Made by a program: the position numbers and the translations under genes
In this document: positions 1 to 5,817 of the stretch, piece after piece
Layout: each line of letters begins with the position of its first letter
Numbering within the stretch: position 1 is the stretch's first letter
From: an uncultured Clostridia bacterium
Lineage (GTDB): Bacteria > Bacillota_A > Clostridia > Christensenellales > Borkfalkiaceae
Length of the DNA stretch: 5,970 nucleotides
Reading direction: 5' to 3'
Assembly (NCBI GenBank): GCA_934292955.1
Contig: CAKQXZ010000110.1
Location: 1 to 5,970, forward strand
Notes under the pieces: model-generated
What the model was told of the DNA's origin: nothing
The model's database searches: none
What the model saw: only the letters and a program-made list of their open reading frames with translations

Positions 1-724
1 CACTCAAACCCGCCTAATGCCCAACAAGAGTTTTAACGGAATGATCTACCCGCTCGAAGGGCTTAATTTCAGGGGCGTTTGCTGGTATCAGGGCGAATCT
101 AACACATACGGATCGGAAGTCAATTACGACGTCGCCTTGAAAACGCTTATTTCTTTGTGGCGAAAGTTCTTTAATAACCCGCAACTTACGTTCACCGTGG
201 CGGAACTTGCAAGATTTTGCGAACACCCCGCCGTTTACAGCGTGATTAACGAAAAAATCGCTAAAGTAGTTGAAGAAGACGCGCTCGTATGCAAAGCGAT
301 CAATATCGATCAGGGCGACTGGACCAACATTCACCCCAAAGATAAACGCGCTATCGGCGCGCGACTCGCAAGCGAAACGGCACGCAATTTCTTCAACCGC
401 GAAGAAAACGTCGCGCCCGTAGTTACAAGTTACGAAATAGTTTCCGATAAAGAAGTGTGGCTTATTATGAGCGAAAACGTCGTTGCCAAAAACGGCGCGA
501 ACGGCTTTGAAGTGCTGACGGATGACGGCTACTCTTTTAACTGCTCGGTTATGGCAAGCGAAAATATCGTCGTTGTATCGTCGGATACTCCGTTCAGCGG
601 CATAAGATACGGCTATACTTTTGAAGAAAAGACCGAAATTACGTCAAACGTTTCTAAATCGGTAACGCTCTTCGACGAAGACGGACTGCCCTGCGATTTG
701 TTTATTCTGAATTTTAAGAAATAA
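1..724 (+). CDS. Sialate O-acetylesterase (SGNH-type), 3' part; 5' end outside window
   Basis: The reading frame is open from the left edge (first full codon at 2) to a TAA at 722-724, so this is the C-terminal part of a longer gene. The ATG at 17 is internal, because family-typical sequence already surrounds it. Seen: the block GVCWYQGESN (nt 74-103), a hallmark of the sialate O-acetylesterase/DUF303 branch of SGNH hydrolases, preceded by the typical NGMIYPL. Further on is NIHPKDK (nt 326-346), containing the expected catalytic histidine (codon 332-334), followed by IGARLA. From about nt 410 a C-terminal beta-rich domain follows, ending in the family-like pattern IRYGYT...LFDEDGLPCDLF. The GQSN serine motif must lie upstream of the window. 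The family removes O-acetyl esters from sialic acids or other acetylated glycans. Whether this protein is secreted cannot be seen. Many relatives have DIHP where this one has NIHP. Family call is confident; exact substrate is not. Confidence 0.9.
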   Translation, partial: TQTRLMPNKSFNGMIYPLEGLNFRGVCWYQGESNTYGSEVNYDVALKTLISLWRKFFNNPQLTFTVAELARFCEHPAVYSVINEKIAKVVEEDALVCKAINIDQGDWTNIHPKDKRAIGARLASETARNFFNREENVAPVVTSYEIVSDKEVWLIMSENVVAKNGANGFEVLTDDGYSFNCSVMASENIVVVSSDTPFSGIRYGYTFEEKTEITSNVSKSVTLFDEDGLPCDLFILNFKK

Positions 725-738
725 AAAAAACTTACACT

Positions 739-758
739 ATATGAACAGATATGAACAG
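739..758. repeat. Tandem 10-bp direct repeat (ATATGAACAG x2)
   Basis: ATATGAACAG occurs at 739-748 and again, identically, at 749-758, just after the esterase stop codon. The second copy runs into the left arm of the terminator hairpin. It may simply be a slippage duplication. No function is proposed. Confidence 0.6.
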
Positions 759-800
759 CCGCTGCGAAAAATTTCGCGGCGGCTGTTGTTTTTTGTTTTT
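754..800 (+). terminator. Intrinsic terminator of the esterase gene
   Basis: The 13-nt arm at 754-766 (AACAGCCGCTGCG) pairs with 775-787 (CGCGGCGGCTGTT) with a single G-U wobble, leaving an A/T-rich 8-nt loop. A T-rich run (788-800, only one G inside) follows directly. It lies 29 bp after the TAA of the esterase and reads in the + direction. In the - direction the hairpin is not followed at once by a U-tract, so it is probably not an efficient terminator for the opposing operon. Confidence 0.9.
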
Positions 801-839
801 AGTTATCACATAACCCATAAACGCAATTTTCGTTATAAA

Positions 840-1001
840 AGTCGGTCTATAAGTCGTTTAACGCAAGTTTCGGCTGTTTTTGAGTACCGAAAACGATTTT
901 ACGGCAAAAGTCAGCCTATAAGTCGTTTAACGCAAGTTTCGGCTATTTTTGAGTACCGAAAACGATTTTACGGCAAAAGTCAGCCTATAAGTCGTTTAAC
1001 G
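840..1001. repeat. 69-bp tandem repeat, two full copies plus a 24-bp partial copy
   Basis: Unit 1 is 840-908, unit 2 is 909-977 and a partial third is 978-1001. Units 1 and 2 differ at 3 of 69 positions. The partial copy is identical to the first 24 bases of unit 2. A degraded fragment may precede unit 1 (about 815-839, resembling the unit's end). Each full unit holds an inverted repeat TTTCGG...CCGAAA (868-873/887-892 and 937-942/956-961, 13-nt loop), and AAACGA (891-896) can pair with TCGTTT (923-928) across the unit boundary. The copies abut with no unique spacers. The partial copy overlaps the last six codons and stop of the TerB-like gene on the - strand, so both full copies carry a copy of that gene's tail. 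The rest of 725-979 holds only the terminator and no convincing gene. Confidence 0.9.
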
Positions 1002-1432
1002 TAGTTTTTCTCTCTTAAAGACAGTTTTCCGTCGATAGTGACAACGCAAAGGCAAAGTATGATAACGTCTTCGTAAAGAGTATCGTCTGCCGATTCGAGA
1101 ACGCGGATAAGATCGTGCGTATATTTTGCGACTTCTTTTCTGCCGTCCTTATCGTTTTCGAACAGTTTTTTAACGCTTTCGTAATCGAAATCGCTGCCGA
1201 AAACTTTCAAAAGCGCGGGATAGATAAGCAAGTATTCTTTTTCGTGCAGCTTTCCGTCCGCAGCAACCGAGCCGGTTATAAACGCCGCAAGCGTTTCTAC
1301 GGGGTCGATACCGTCGATATCGAGCGCGGAAAGTTTGGCAAGAATGCTCACCGATTTTTCGGTAAGGATAAGTCCGCGTTCTATCGCGCCGAGTTGTTCG
1401 TAATCTTTCATTACTTTTGCAAATTCAAACAT
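980..1432 (-). CDS. TerB-like protein, last gene of the ABC operon
   Basis: A 150-residue, soluble, mostly helical protein with no signal peptide or membrane segment. Two similar acidic motifs are visible: AADGKLHEKEY (about residues 57-67) and TIDGKLSLREKNYV (about 132-145). This paired D-G-x-L-x-x-x-E pattern is characteristic of the TerB (tellurite-resistance B-like) family, whose E. coli relatives bind metal ions through such acidic residues near the membrane. Here that role is inference from family only. The ATG at 1430-1432 is supported by AAGGAG (1444-1449 on the complement), 11 nt away, which is slightly long. It begins 49 bp after the permease stop with no terminator and no clear promoter between, so it is probably co-transcribed. 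Its last six codons and stop (980-1000) coincide with a partial copy of the 69-bp tandem repeat. Specific function unknown; not evidence of tellurite resistance. Confidence 0.8.
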   Translation of the reverse strand: MFEFAKVMKDYEQLGAIERGLILTEKSVSILAKLSALDIDGIDPVETLAAFITGSVAADGKLHEKEYLLIYPALLKVFGSDFDYESVKKLFENDKDGRKEVAKYTHDLIRVLESADDTLYEDVIILCLCVVTIDGKLSLREKNYVKRLIG

Positions 1433-1481
1433 AATATATTTTTCTCCTTTTTTGTTTCCGATTTATGTGTATTTTTGCCTA

Positions 1482-3128
1482 TTAAAGCGGCAGGTCTTTC
1501 TTTGTGAACCTGAACGCCCCCGCTACAAGCCCTATGATGCCCGCGACCGCAAGAATTACGAATTTCCAGACGAACGCGGTCGTGCCGTCCATAATGGATA
1601 CGACGTCGAACAGCGAAATAATCGTTGTATAGTTGAAGTAATTGAGCGAATCGAGACGAACGACTTTAGGAATTACCGGGCTGCCGAACAGACCGAGCAT
1701 TGCCGCAACGAGAGCGAAAATACTCAAGCCGCCGCCGATCGCCATAGAACGTTTGCTTCTGTCGAAATAGCAGGACGTGAAGAAGTTAAGCCCCGAAAGC
1801 GCGAACAATACAAGGAACGCGCCGACGTTCAGAAGTACGAGTTTGCCGTAAGAAAGTCCCACTTCCGTCCCCACTATCGCAAGGCATATACAGCCGGTTG
1901 CGGTAGTCAGCATGAACATAGCGAGTAAGGAGCCGATAAGGTAAACCGTCTGCGTGAACACAACGGTAATTCTTCTTGTGGAAGTTGACAGAACGTACGC
2001 CATAGAGCCGCTGTCCACCTGCCCCGAAATCAGGTTGTTTGAAGCCATAATCATGTAAATTATGGGGAGCAAAAGACCGGCAAGTTTATAGAAGATAGAA
2101 CCGACTATCAGAGTGTAAAGATCTGCCTGCCCTATGTCTTCGAGTGCGTTGCTTACTTCGTCGGGAAGAGATTCCAGAAGACTGCCGGAAATATCGGCGA
2201 CGAGATCGGCGGTCGTTTTTTCCACAGCCGCTTTATATTCTTCTTCGGTAGCGAATTTACCCGCGTCGTACTGCTTTTTCAGTTCCGAAAGTTCGTAATC
2301 GAGACGGTTACTGTAAGTAATGGCGGTGCTGCGGGCAAGTTTTTTAACGTTATCGTAATTGTAGCCGAAACTTTCGTATTTTTCCTTTGTTACGCCGTAA
2401 GACGACAACGATTTGACCATTTCGTCGACCGCTTTGTCGGACGTAATGTTAAGAGCAAGGAAGTTCGCGCCCGCCTTTTCGGCACGGGTGGAAACGTAAT
2501 CGCGACGTTCGATCGAAGCTATATATGTTGCGCCCTTACCTTCGGACGCGTTGATTATAAGCGATTTTACGTCGTAATCTTCAAGAAGGTCGTCGGTTTT
2601 GGAAAGATATGCGTTGTAAAGGTCTTCGTTGCCCGGCTTCATATTTATTGCCGCGGGATAGACTGCAAAGACCGAAACGCCGAGAATTTCAAGCGCGTTG
2701 TCGCTGTCTTCCGCGTAACCGAGAGCGGCGGCTTTTTGTTTTGCCGCTTCCTGAACTTTTGACATTGCCCCTAAAAAGTAAGGTTCGGCAGCCAACTTTT
2801 CCGCTTCTTCAAGCGTCTTACCGTTGGCGACATTAGTAGCAACCAATTTTAGATAGGCGCTTCTGTTGAAGTCGTTTACAAACGCGGTATCGAATACCGT
2901 AAGCGAATCGTCGGCGAGCGTGTAATAGTTGATGGCGCGTTTTTCGGTTGCCGCGTCGATTTCTTTACGGATGATTGTGTCTTCAATCGAATTTTTGGTT
3001 TCGCCTATGTTACCGCTGCCGCTTATAAGCATAACGCATGCGAGCATAAAACACACCGCGAAAGTTATTATCGACCACATAACGCCGTTGGCTTTACAAG
3101 ATTGCCTGAATAATGCTTTACTGAACAT
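1482..3128 (-). CDS. ABC-2 type transporter permease with large extracytoplasmic domain
   Basis: A 548-residue integral membrane protein, the channel subunit paired with the two upstream ATPases. Hydrophobic segments by eye: residues 17-37, then a hydrophilic stretch of about 300 residues (38-337), then about 338-361, 391-419, 429-450, 461-482 and 519-538, giving six helices. The long loop between helices 1 and 2 is the usual place for the extracytoplasmic domain of ABC-2 exporters. It is rich in Ala, Lys, Glu and Asp and contains likely helices (about 105-137 and 277-310). The segment SGSMAYVLSTSTRR (about 373-386) matches the conserved cytoplasmic motif after helix 2 in this superfamily. 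The start ATG overlaps the end of the second ATPase gene by 11 bp, with GGGAG (3139-3143) 10 nt upstream, which implies translational coupling. Substrate cannot be deduced; drug, peptide or lipid export would all fit. Confidence 0.88.
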   Translation of the reverse strand: MFSKALFRQSCKANGVMWSIITFAVCFMLACVMLISGSGNIGETKNSIEDTIIRKEIDAATEKRAINYYTLADDSLTVFDTAFVNDFNRSAYLKLVATNVANGKTLEEAEKLAAEPYFLGAMSKVQEAAKQKAAALGYAEDSDNALEILGVSVFAVYPAAINMKPGNEDLYNAYLSKTDDLLEDYDVKSLIINASEGKGATYIASIERRDYVSTRAEKAGANFLALNITSDKAVDEMVKSLSSYGVTKEKYESFGYNYDNVKKLARSTAITYSNRLDYELSELKKQYDAGKFATEEEYKAAVEKTTADLVADISGSLLESLPDEVSNALEDIGQADLYTLIVGSIFYKLAGLLLPIIYMIMASNNLISGQVDSGSMAYVLSTSTRRITVVFTQTVYLIGSLLAMFMLTTATGCICLAIVGTEVGLSYGKLVLLNVGAFLVLFALSGLNFFTSCYFDRSKRSMAIGGGLSIFALVAAMLGLFGSPVIPKVVRLDSLNYFNYTTIISLFDVVSIMDGTTAFVWKFVILAVAGIIGLVAGAFRFTKKDLPL

Positions 3129-4032
3129 AATCTTTATTCTCCCGTTTTGCTTTTAATACTTCTTTGAAATGTTTTTCAAGTGTGTAAGGTATTTCCGATA
3201 TGAACTTCACGTCGTACTTGTTAAGCGTTTTGAGCAGCTCCGCCGTGTCGGAGGATTTTATTCTGATTGTCGCCTGATTGTAAACGTCCTGCAAACGCGT
3301 AACGGTGAAGTTTTCTTTTATGAAATTTTTATAATCGCTTTCGTTGTTGAATTCGATTTTGAACTCTTTTTCGGCGGGATCGTTTATGAGTTTCATATCA
3401 CACACGTCGATGATATGCCCGTCGCTTATTAGCGCGACCTTATCGCATACGCCTTCGAGTTCTTCGAAGTTATGGCTGCTCATAAAAATAGTTTTGCCCT
3501 TTTTGTGTTCTTCCTTTATGATGTCAAGGAAGGTTACGCGCATTAAGGGATCGAGCCCCGTGGTCGGTTCATCCAATAAAATAATAGGCGAATCGTTCAT
3601 AAGCGCGGCAACGAGTGCGGTTTTTTGTTTCATGCCTTTACTCATACGTTTAAGATTAGCGCGCGGATCGAGTTGCAGCCTTTCTATAAGCTCGTTGGCG
3701 TAACTCATATCGGTCATTTTCAGAAATTCTTTCTGCGAATTAAGAAAATCTACGCCCGTTTTAAGGTCGGGAAACGCGATTTCGCCTGGAACGTAGCCGA
3801 TGTTTTTAATGATTTCGCTTGCGTGCTCCCACGAATTAAGCCCGTTAACTCTTGCTTCGCCGCTCGTGGGTTTTATAAAGCCGAGAATGCTGCGCATGGT
3901 TGTGGTTTTTCCGCTGCCGTTCGTGCCGACAAACCCGAGCAATTCGCCCTGCTCTATGTTAAGGTTAACGTCGAATATTCCTTTGCCGTAATTGTAGTTC
4001 TTGGTAAGATTATTTGTTTCGATAACGCTCAT
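3118..4032 (-). CDS. ABC transporter ATP-binding protein, second of a pair
   Basis: A 304-residue cytoplasmic ATPase. Motifs seen: Walker A GTNGSGKT (36-43), Q-loop region GYVPGE (79-84), signature MSKGMKQK (130-137, in place of LSGGQ), Walker B IILLDE (150-155) with the catalytic Glu, D-loop GLDP, and switch His 187 in MSSHNFEELE. The last 90 or so residues form the extra C-terminal domain common in ABC-2 ATPases. It is clearly paralogous to the neighbouring ATPase (both begin MSVI and share LTKxYxYGxGxFDV), pointing to an old tandem duplication. The ATG overlaps the upstream TGA (ATGA, 4029-4032) and has AAAGGAG with 7-nt spacing (GGAG at 4040-4043). The gene overlaps the permease by 11 bp. 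The Q-loop glutamine is replaced by Gly, as in its partner. All other catalytic residues are intact, so both ATPases look active. The pair most likely forms a heterodimer. Confidence 0.93.
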   Translation of the reverse strand: MSVIETNNLTKNYNYGKGIFDVNLNIEQGELLGFVGTNGSGKTTTMRSILGFIKPTSGEARVNGLNSWEHASEIIKNIGYVPGEIAFPDLKTGVDFLNSQKEFLKMTDMSYANELIERLQLDPRANLKRMSKGMKQKTALVAALMNDSPIILLDEPTTGLDPLMRVTFLDIIKEEHKKGKTIFMSSHNFEELEGVCDKVALISDGHIIDVCDMKLINDPAEKEFKIEFNNESDYKNFIKENFTVTRLQDVYNQATIRIKSSDTAELLKTLNKYDVKFISEIPYTLEKHFKEVLKAKRENKDYVQ

Positions 4033-4961
4033 TTGATCGCTCCTTTGAAGTCTTTGTCTTCTTTATAGAACTTCATAAAGTAATCTTCAAGACTTTCTTT
4101 TCTGTTGCTGAATTTCACGACTTCGACGTCGGATAAAAGACTTATCGTTTGATTAAGATCTTTATCGTCTATTGCAATGAAAATTTCGTTTTCTTTATCG
4201 GTCAGAAGCACGAAAGACGGAATGCCCGCGGCGGCTTCAAGAAATTTTTTCTTGTCGTCTTCGGTTTTGAAATCTATCGTGTAGTATTTGACCGACGCGT
4301 GTTTCAGATCGTCCGCGATAAACTCGGAAACGATTTTGCCGTCTTTTATTATCGCTATGCGGTCGCAAGTATTATCGATTTCGGAAAAGATGTGACTGGA
4401 TAACAGAATGGTTTTTCCGCGAGCCTTTTCTTTATGAATAAAGTCTACAAATCGTTCCTGCATAACGGGGTCGAGACCGCTGGTCGGCTCGTCGAGAATA
4501 AGCACTTCGGGGTCGGACATAAAAGCCGAAACGACCGCGAGTTTTCTTTTTACGCCTAAACTCATGCGCTTCACGTCACCTAAGAGCGACGCTTCGTCGA
4601 GTTCGAAAAGTTCAAGCAGCATGTTCAGTCGCTCGTCGTTTTTGATGCCGGTTAAATCCTGCATCATTTTAATGAATTCTTTGCCGGTAAGACCTGCGGG
4701 GAGCGCGACTTCGCCCGGAATATATCCGACGTACTTCAATACTTCATAATACTTGTTGAAGGTCGGCTTGCCTAAAATTTCCACTCTGCCGTCGTCGGGT
4801 TTAGAAAAGCCCATCAGATGACGAATGGTCGTTGACTTGCCCGCGCCGTTAGGTCCTAAAAACCCGAATACTTCGCCCTTTTCGACGTGAATGCTCACAT
4901 CGAACACACCGCGACCGTATCCGTAATCTTTGGTAAGATGTTCAACGTTAATTACACTCAT
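4029..4961 (-). CDS. ABC transporter ATP-binding protein, first gene of the operon
   Basis: A 310-residue cytoplasmic ATPase of the ABC-2/BcrA-like kind. Motifs seen: Walker A GPNGAGKST (36-44), GYIPGE at the Q-loop (79-84), signature MSLGVKRK (133-140), Walker B VLILDE (153-158), GLDP, and the H-loop LLSSHIFSEID with His 190. An accessory domain of about 95 residues follows from about 215. The start is fixed by an AGGAG ribosome site (4969-4973 on the complement) 7 nt before the ATG. It is first in the - strand cluster and faces the TetR gene across a shared control region. The protein is expected to power export through the downstream permease, together with the second ATPase. Related two-ATPase, one-permease sets next to TetR genes occur in Bacillota. 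The exported compound is unknown. Confidence 0.93.
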   Translation of the reverse strand: MSVINVEHLTKDYGYGRGVFDVSIHVEKGEVFGFLGPNGAGKSTTIRHLMGFSKPDDGRVEILGKPTFNKYYEVLKYVGYIPGEVALPAGLTGKEFIKMMQDLTGIKNDERLNMLLELFELDEASLLGDVKRMSLGVKRKLAVVSAFMSDPEVLILDEPTSGLDPVMQERFVDFIHKEKARGKTILLSSHIFSEIDNTCDRIAIIKDGKIVSEFIADDLKHASVKYYTIDFKTEDDKKKFLEAAAGIPSFVLLTDKENEIFIAIDDKDLNQTISLLSDVEVVKFSNRKESLEDYFMKFYKEDKDFKGAIK

Positions 4962-4986
4962 TTGCTATCTCCTGAAAAATGGTTTT

Positions 4987-4999
4987 TCAACACTGTTGA
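4987..4999. promoter_or_regulatory. Operator A: perfect 13-bp palindrome overlapping the TetR promoter -35
   Basis: TCAACACTGTTGA is a perfect dyad (6-bp arms, one central base). Its last four bases are also the first four of the TTGACA -35 element at 4996-5001. Read on the - strand it is TCAACAGTGTTGA, matching two further copies at 5057-5069 and 5074-5086. It also lies just after the likely start of the ABC-operon transcript. A TetR dimer bound here would be placed to block both directions. Binding is inference. Confidence 0.8.
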
Positions 5000-5024
5000 C
5001 ATTTTTTACATTCGGAAGTATAAT
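4996..5024 (+). promoter_or_regulatory. Consensus sigma-70 promoter for the TetR gene
   Basis: The -35 box TTGACA (4996-5001) and -10 box TATAAT (5019-5024) are both perfect matches to consensus, with a 17-bp spacer. The predicted start is near 5031, leaving an untranslated leader of about 78 nt before the ATG at 5109. Such a strong promoter for a regulator makes sense if the gene is repressed by its own product through operators A, B and C. Confidence 0.88.
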
Positions 5025-5045
5025 AGAAAAAAACAAAAAAGGAAA
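5017..5045 (-). promoter_or_regulatory. Possible promoter of the ABC operon (weak -35)
   Basis: On the complement, TATACT (5017-5022) is a good -10 candidate overlapping the -10 of the opposing TetR promoter. The hexamer 17 bp upstream is TTTCCT (5040-5045), a poor -35, in an A/T-rich stretch. Transcription would start near 5010, about 50 nt before the ATPase start codon, and run straight through operator A. Another register, TATTAT at 5020-5025, is possible. Position is uncertain, but the operon needs a promoter here. Confidence 0.4.
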
Positions 5046-5056
5046 GCACAATTTTT

Positions 5057-5086
5057 GCGACAGTGTTGAAATATCAACAGTGTTAA
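5057..5086. promoter_or_regulatory. Operators B and C: tandem copies in the TetR leader
   Basis: Site C, TCAACAGTGTTAA (5074-5086), matches operator A (read on the other strand) at 12 of 13 positions. Site B, GCGACAGTGTTGA (5057-5069), matches at 11 of 13. The centres of B and C are 17 bp apart. Together they form a wider dyad: ACAGTGTTGA (5060-5069), AATA, TCAACAGTGT (5074-5083), with 9 of 10 positions pairing. At the RNA level this could also be a hairpin in the TetR leader, ending about 10 nt before GTG 5094. A TetR dimer pair on B and C would sit downstream of the TetR promoter as a roadblock and upstream of the ABC promoter. Confidence 0.75.
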
Positions 5087-5108
5087 TAAAACTGTGCAAA
5101 AACGCATA

Positions 5109-5687
5109 ATGAAAGCGAAAAATCTTAACAAATCGTCGGAAAAAACGCGCGCGCTTATAAAAACGACGTTTGCGGAAATGCTGTCGGAAAAAAGAGAACT
5201 CAATAGAATATCCGTAACCGAACTTGTTGCCCGAGCGAACATAAACCGCGGCACGTTTTATTCACACTACGACGATATTTACAGCGTTGCCGAAGACTAC
5301 GAAAACGAACTTATAGACAGATTTTTCGACGACAGTTGCCTTATCGGCTCGCAGGACGTGGAAACCTTTATAGACTCGTTTTTCGACTATATAAAGAAAA
5401 ACGACGAAAATTATAAACTGCTTTGCAGATCGAACGATTTTCTGTTCGCCGCTAAAAAACTTACGAGCATTGCAAGCAACAAGTTTCTTGAAATTTGTTA
5501 CAACGACAAAAAAACGGTGCCTAACGAAAACATTGAACTTGACATAAACGTGTTTATAGACGGGCTTTTATGCGAATACGTCAAATATTGCAGGGGCTTT
5601 ACCGCAAACACACCCGATAAACTGTACAAATATACCAAATACTGGCTTAAAAACTTTAAGGAACGCCTTTACGGCGAACCGCTGTAA
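5109..5687 (+). CDS. TetR/AcrR-family transcriptional regulator, divergent from the ABC operon
   Basis: A 192-residue protein with the TetR N-terminal DNA-binding domain: TRALIKTTFAEML (helix 1, about residues 13-25), RISVTELVARANI (helix-turn), and recognition helix NRGTFYSHYDDIYSV (about 46-60), the family's best-conserved stretch. The rest (about 65-192) is a helical ligand-binding/dimerisation domain with a length typical of small Bacillota TetR proteins. It likely represses itself and the divergent ABC operon until an unknown ligand binds. The start is uncertain: ATG 5109 leaves 12 residues before helix 1, a normal tail, while an in-frame GTG at 5094 would add five residues (an upstream TGA at 5067 limits the frame). 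Neither has a recognisable Shine-Dalgarno sequence, unlike every other complete gene here, so low translation is plausible. Cysteines at 77, 106, 130, 155 and 161 are seen; no claim of redox sensing is made. Confidence 0.9.
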   Translation: MKAKNLNKSSEKTRALIKTTFAEMLSEKRELNRISVTELVARANINRGTFYSHYDDIYSVAEDYENELIDRFFDDSCLIGSQDVETFIDSFFDYIKKNDENYKLLCRSNDFLFAAKKLTSIASNKFLEICYNDKKTVPNENIELDINVFIDGLLCEYVKYCRGFTANTPDKLYKYTKYWLKNFKERLYGEPL

Positions 5688-5700
5688 AAACGATAAAAAA

Positions 5701-5740
5701 CGGCGGCAAAAACCTAAAAAATCTGCTTAAAACGCTGCCG
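5701..5740 (+). other. Weak hairpin after the TetR gene
   Basis: CGGCGGC (5701-5707) can pair with GCTGCCG (5734-5740) with one G-U pair, around a 26-nt A-rich loop. No T-tract follows, so it is not a terminator by itself. It may stabilise the mRNA 3' end or be chance. Confidence 0.3.
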
Positions 5741-5761
5741 GTAAGTTAAAAAACGACATAA

Positions 5762-5812
5762 AAAAGACTGTTACCCACTCTGTTACGAGCAAATAACAGT
5801 CTTTTATTTTTT
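5762..5812. terminator. Bidirectional intrinsic terminator between TetR and the glycosidase gene
   Basis: A perfect 12-bp inverted repeat: AAAAGACTGTTA (5762-5773) and TAACAGTCTTTT (5794-5805) around a 20-nt loop. T-rich DNA follows on the + side (ATTTTTTTG, 5806-5814). On the complement, the stem is followed by TTTTTATGTCGTTTTTT. It therefore suits both the TetR transcript (stop at 5687) and the convergent gene ending at 5818. The loop repeats CTGTTAC (5768-5774 and 5780-5786), which allows an alternative pairing. Confidence 0.88.
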
Positions 5813-5817
5813 TGTAA

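Noticed and set aside
754..787. Use of the esterase terminator hairpin as terminator for the - strand operon
   Set aside because: Read on the complement, the stem is followed by CATATCTGTTCATATAG and not by a U-tract, so intrinsic termination in that direction is not supported.
840..1001. CRISPR array
   Set aside because: The units abut directly with no variable spacers, there are only two and a third copies, and no cas genes are near.
741..1004. Open frame on the + strand encoding 23-residue repeats
   Set aside because: The 69-bp period keeps any frame open. This one starts inside the 10-bp repeat, runs through the terminator hairpin, has no ribosome site and overlaps the TerB-like gene end.
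980..1432. Calling the locus a tellurite-resistance system
   Set aside because: Only a TerB-like domain is present, with no TerC, TerD or TerZ-type genes; the domain is widespread in other contexts.
1452..1928. Long + strand open frame opposite the permease gene
   Set aside because: It lies antisense to a well-supported membrane protein gene, its composition is highly charged and low in sense, and it has no ribosome site. The same applies to the other + strand frames between 1115 and 4961 and the - strand frame at 14-334.
5055..5086. Tiny leader peptides (TTG 5055 to TGA 5069, or GTG 5063 to TAA 5086)
   Set aside because: Only four to seven codons with non-ATG starts, overlapping the palindromic operators; nothing supports translation beyond a distant AGGA at 5039.
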